Shown here: one piece after another, positions 42,448 to 44,721 of the stretch
Layout of the letters: every line of letters begins with the position of its first letter
Numbering within the stretch: the first letter of the stretch is position 1
Source: Bacillota bacterium
Lineage (GTDB): Bacteria; Bacillota; Clostridia; Christensenellales; CAG-138
NCBI GenBank assembly: GCA_016286445.1
Contig: JAEESS010000013.1
Span: 1-44,721, forward strand
Reading direction: 5' to 3'
Length of the DNA stretch: 44,721 nt
Translations under genes and position numbers: made by a program
The notes under the pieces: model-generated
What the model was told of the DNA's origin: nothing
What the model saw: only the letters and a program-made list of their open reading frames with translations
Databases searched by the model: none

Positions 42448-43444
42448 CGCCGTCCGCTCCTTCGTCCGGATTCTCCGGAAGCTCGTCCGATCCTTCTCCG
42501 AATGCTGCTGCGACAAGCTCGTCCTCGATCCCCGCCGCCTCCAGCTCCGACAGTGTTTCCGTCGCGCGGTCCGAGATGAAACGAAGCTTGTTGATGAATT
42601 CGTTCTTCATCTGGGCCTTTTTCGCTCTGAGCGAGAGCGTCCTGACCAGAGCGTTCTGGAGCACCGGTTTCATCCGCTCGTCGGTGCAGTCGGCAAGCTT
42701 TGCACGATACTCCGCCTCCAGCGCCGCGTCCCTGCTGTCGTCCAGAAAGGGATAGATCCTGTACAATGCGGCGCGGTCCGACTGTGTTGCCTCGTCTGCG
42801 CTGCAGGCGACCTGTGTCATCGACTCGACGACGCGCCTCGCGTCCCGCAGCGTGTCCACGATGATGCCCAACGCGCTGTGGGCAAAGCCCTGATTGACCA
42901 GAAGCTGATCCGGCGAATGTCCCGGGATCGGTCTGATCCTTGCTTCCTTGACCGATAGGGTCCGCTGCTGAAGTCTCCTCGGCTCGTGTTGATACGCCGT
43001 TCTTTTCAGGCAGGAGACCAGCATCATCTTGCCCGTTCCGTTGAGTACCGCCGATGACATTGCGCCGCGACGGAACGCGATCTCGGAAAACTTTGTCAGC
43101 CGGGGCGTCTCTTCCTGCCGATCACCGGTCCGCTCTTTCCCGGGAGCGACAGCCCGCGTACCGTCTTCGGTCGTTTTCCCGTTCTCCTGCCCCCGTTCGT
43201 TTTCCGGTTGGTCCTTCTCCTCCTGCGATGCGTCCTCAGCTTTCGATTCGAACCCCGCCGCCGCAGCCGCGTGCGAGCGTCCGATGCGGTCAAAGCTTTG
43301 CTGAAAGCTCTCCGTCACATGGTACAGCGGATCGTGCTGCTCCAGCCACGTCGCGCCGACCGCCCACGCAAACTTCGCCTCCGTGCTTTTTTTCGTTTCC
43401 GCCTCGGGCAGGGGAAGCGCTTTTCTGTTCTTCTTGATCTGCAT
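42368..43444 (-). CDS. Uncharacterised CIS locus protein with disordered and helical parts
   Basis: A 358-residue soluble protein that I do not recognise. Residues 1-60 are helical (KFAWAVGATWLEQHDPLYHV at about 24-43). A Glu/Lys-rich disordered linker follows (about 64-112). Residues about 115-300 are mostly helical and contain SPDQLLVNQGFAHSALGIIV (about 177-196). The C-terminus (about 305-358) is again disordered and charged. It starts one base after the pseudo-receiver stop and overlaps the next gene by 80 bases. A position before the sheath gene suggests an assembly or control role; nothing in the sequence proves it. Confidence 0.75.
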   Translation of the reverse strand: MQIKKNRKALPLPEAETKKSTEAKFAWAVGATWLEQHDPLYHVTESFQQSFDRIGRSHAAAAAGFESKAEDASQEEKDQPENERGQENGKTTEDGTRAVAPGKERTGDRQEETPRLTKFSEIAFRRGAMSSAVLNGTGKMMLVSCLKRTAYQHEPRRLQQRTLSVKEARIRPIPGHSPDQLLVNQGFAHSALGIIVDTLRDARRVVESMTQVACSADEATQSDRAALYRIYPFLDDSRDAALEAEYRAKLADCTDERMKPVLQNALVRTLSLRAKKAQMKNEFINKLRFISDRATETLSELEAAGIEDELVAAAFGEGSDELPENPDEGADGDAPNGNKNGSEKAARTGAARAEKEKL

Positions 43445-43445
43445 A

Positions 43446-43808
43446 TTATTCCCCGAGCAGTCTCCTGAGCGTCGCGCGAAGCTGATCGCTGCCGACCGGA
43501 CGTATCAGAAAATCGTTCAGATGGATCCTCAGCCCGCGGATCGCGTATCGATCCGTATCGTCGAGCAATACGACGCGGCAGCCGCTGTCTTCCTCGCGCA
43601 CCCTTCGCGCAAGCAGGAATCCCTTCACGTCTCCGTAGCACACCACAACGCCATAGAAGCATCCCGGTCGAAAAGCATCCCAAAAGAGTTCTTCCGAAGG
43701 AAAAACCTTCACCGTCGCCTGCCTGCGAACGGCAACGGAACATTCGCTTAGAAGAGAACAGATCCGCCCGATCTCGTTTTCATCCGAACTGCAAACAGCA
43801 ATCTGCAT
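43446..43808 (-). CDS. Pseudo-receiver protein, first gene of the CIS locus
   Basis: A 120-residue stand-alone receiver domain without an output domain. The layout is that of AgrA/LytR-type receivers: IAVCSSDENEIGRICSLL (3-20), a strand VVVCYG (54-59), the helix GFLLARRVREED (63-74) and the end DFLIRPV (99-105). Critical residues are changed: the phospho-acceptor Asp position is Tyr58, the Ser/Thr switch position is Asp83 (LLDD) and the conserved Lys is Arg103. It therefore cannot be phosphorylated in the usual way. The start at 43808 has AAAGGA eight bases upstream; an in-frame ATG at 43883 would run through the promoter. It may be a protein-protein switch for the locus. Confidence 0.75.
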   Translation of the reverse strand: MQIAVCSSDENEIGRICSLLSECSVAVRRQATVKVFPSEELFWDAFRPGCFYGVVVCYGDVKGFLLARRVREEDSGCRVVLLDDTDRYAIRGLRIHLNDFLIRPVGSDQLRATLRRLLGE

Positions 43809-43866
43809 TTCCGTTTCCTTTGCAACGCCTCCCGCGGCGCGTGAATCTCTCTGGTTTTCGCTGACG

Positions 43867-43908
43867 ATAGTATACCATATCAAATATATGATTGTTGAAA
43901 TTTGTCAA
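43867..43908 (-). promoter_or_regulatory. Probable main promoter/operator of the CIS operon
   Basis: On the minus strand an extended -10, TGGTATACT (43869-43877), lies about 60 bases before the first start codon. A perfect TTGACA (43903-43908) is present but is 28 bases from that -10, too far for a normal spacer. A near-palindrome, ATCAAATATATGAT (plus strand, 43879-43892), sits between them. The core of this region recurs at 9395-9422 before the cargo genes. A repressor or activator site is plausible. The region 43809-44006 has no gene. Confidence 0.5.
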
Positions 43909-43957
43909 AAATAGGGTGAATTTGGCACGGACTGCGTTCCTGCACGCGCCGCTTCTG

Positions 43958-43966
43958 TGTTATAAT
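43958..43966 (+). promoter_or_regulatory. Extended -10 promoter for the divergent acetyltransferase-like gene
   Basis: TGTTATAATAC contains a perfect TATAAT (43961-43966) preceded by TGT, an extended -10. No good -35 lies at the proper distance. The start codon is 40 bases further at 44007, with AAAGGAG (43992-43998). Confidence 0.65.
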
Positions 43967-44006
43967 ACGATCGAAAATATATGAAAGCAGTAAAGGAGTC
44001 TCCGTC

Positions 44007-44721
44007 ATGGTAAATATCAGCTTCTGCCGTCTCGGGCGGATCCTCCCGGAATCCTTCGCGGGATACGTTCTGCCCTACGTGCGCAGAGATCTCGCCCGCG
44101 CGGAAAACGGCAGCGCTTATACGGTTCTCGGAGCTATCTGGAACGGTCTCGCCTGCGGCGCGGCTGTCGTCGAATGGAACGAATACGAAGGAAACGTTCG
44201 CAGCTTCTTCATCGATCCGAAAGCGCGGTCCCGCGGCGTAGCCGGTCATTTACTGGACCTTTTGCTGGAGGAAGGCGCGCGGCTGGGGAAGGAATCGCTG
44301 TACCTTGAATATATCCTGAAGGACGAGGAGCTTGCCGCCATGGACGCGCTCGTGCTCTCCCGCGGCGGAAGCATCGAGACGGACTCCCCGGTATGCGGAA
44401 TGAACAGCGAGGACTTTTTGGACTCTCCGCTCCTCGGTCCCGCGCTGCGTCCGGGTTGGAAGCGACCTGCGTCGGTAGCGCTGTTCTCCGAACTGACGCC
44501 GTCGCAGATCGACACGCTGGAATCCGGCACGGGGCTTCCGTCGTTTCTTCGCCCCTCCTATCTCGGCGACAGGGTCGACCCGAACCTCTCCGCGGCATGG
44601 ATCGCCGACGGAAAGCCGGTCGCCTTCGTCGCGGGCTTTCAAAGCGGCGACCGGGTGTTCTGCATGAGCTCCATCTGGCGCGGTCCCGAAGCGCCGCTCA
44701 CCAGCTTCCGCACCCTGATCC
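44007..44721 (+). CDS. GNAT-type acetyltransferase-like protein (truncated by the window edge)
   Basis: The first 238 codons are present; the gene continues past the window. The N-terminal half (about 1-135) has a GNAT-like pattern: a strand AVVEWNEY, then FFIDPKARSRGVAGHLLDLL (about 67-86), in which RSRGVAGHL fits the acetyl-CoA-binding motif RxxGxG/A. A second domain follows (from about 150), with AAWIADGKPVAFVAGF, perhaps another GNAT-like half. The AAAGGAG site is eight bases before the ATG. It is divergent from the CIS operon and shares the 198-base control region. The substrate is unknown, and a link to the CIS is not shown. Confidence 0.7.
   Translation, partial: MVNISFCRLGRILPESFAGYVLPYVRRDLARAENGSAYTVLGAIWNGLACGAAVVEWNEYEGNVRSFFIDPKARSRGVAGHLLDLLLEEGARLGKESLYLEYILKDEELAAMDALVLSRGGSIETDSPVCGMNSEDFLDSPLLGPALRPGWKRPASVALFSELTPSQIDTLESGTGLPSFLRPSYLGDRVDPNLSAAWIADGKPVAFVAGFQSGDRVFCMSSIWRGPEAPLTSFRTLI

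Noticed and set aside
4573-43808. The locus considered as a prophage or defective phage
   Set aside because: No capsid, portal, terminase, integrase, holin or endolysin is visible. The presence of the AAA+ ATPase, DUF4255, DUF4280 and DUF4157 genes is the CIS signature.
4573-43808. The locus considered as a type VI secretion system
   Set aside because: No TssJLM membrane complex, TssB/TssC pair, ClpV or Hcp is found; the single long sheath protein and the LysM and DUF4255 genes fit the extracellular CIS group.
43903-43908. TTGACA on the minus strand as the -35 of the operon promoter
   Set aside because: It is 28 bases from the extended -10 and 14 from the nearest TATATT; neither distance suits a standard sigma factor, so I did not call it a confirmed -35.
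1-44721. tRNA or rRNA genes and insertion sequences
   Set aside because: I found no cloverleaf-like segment, no rRNA-like conserved stretch and no transposase frame or terminal inverted repeats.

Overview
The window looks like the chromosome of a GC-rich, Gram-positive-type anaerobe of the Clostridia (my inference). The grounds are strong AGGAGG-like ribosome sites, frequent GTG/TTG starts, TTGACA/TATAAT promoters and the linked order dihydrouridine synthase - greA - lysS. I cannot name the species.

Layout. Positions 1-245 are a divergent control region with one promoter in each direction. A plus-strand housekeeping group follows (246-4392): a small membrane protein, a tRNA-dihydrouridine synthase, GreA and a lysyl-tRNA synthetase with an extra C-terminal tRNA-binding domain. 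It ends at a perfect hairpin terminator (4408-4433). From 43808 down to 4573 everything is on the minus strand: 34 tightly packed genes, many overlapping by a few bases. They form one contractile injection system (CIS) locus of about 39 kb. At the right edge a divergent acetyltransferase-like gene (from 44007) runs off the window.

The CIS locus in order of transcription. (1) Leader block: a pseudo-receiver and three uncharacterised proteins, one of them YbjN-like. (2) Tail block: one sheath, three tube proteins, two small assembly proteins and a 1185-residue protein with six 58-residue repeats that may be the ruler. (3) Baseplate block: LysM protein, hub and spike as separate genes, gp25, two large baseplate wedge proteins, a gpI-like protein and an Ig-domain protein. 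(4) Membrane and signalling block: a pseudokinase, a four-pass cyclase-like receptor, a small membrane protein and a membrane protein with MORN repeats, a TolC-like helical domain and a Pro/Thr tail. (5) Completion block: DUF4255 terminator, an unknown protein, PAAR-like tip and an AAA+ ATPase. (6) Two membrane PP2C-type proteins. (7) Two tandem modules, each a DUF4157 cargo gene followed by a 155-residue partner.

There are no head, portal, terminase, integrase or lysis genes, so this is a dedicated injection machine and not a prophage. Its most unusual feature is the signalling block. The receiver, kinase, cyclase, both PP2C domains and the HATPase domain all lack residues needed for normal catalysis, while the membrane sensor parts look intact. 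The cargo pair is also striking: the two genes share an almost identical 545-bp start and then diverge sharply, as expected for a common delivery leader joined to variable payloads. My working model is a CIS held at, or triggered through, the membrane by a non-enzymatic sensing assembly, carrying two membrane-active-looking payloads.
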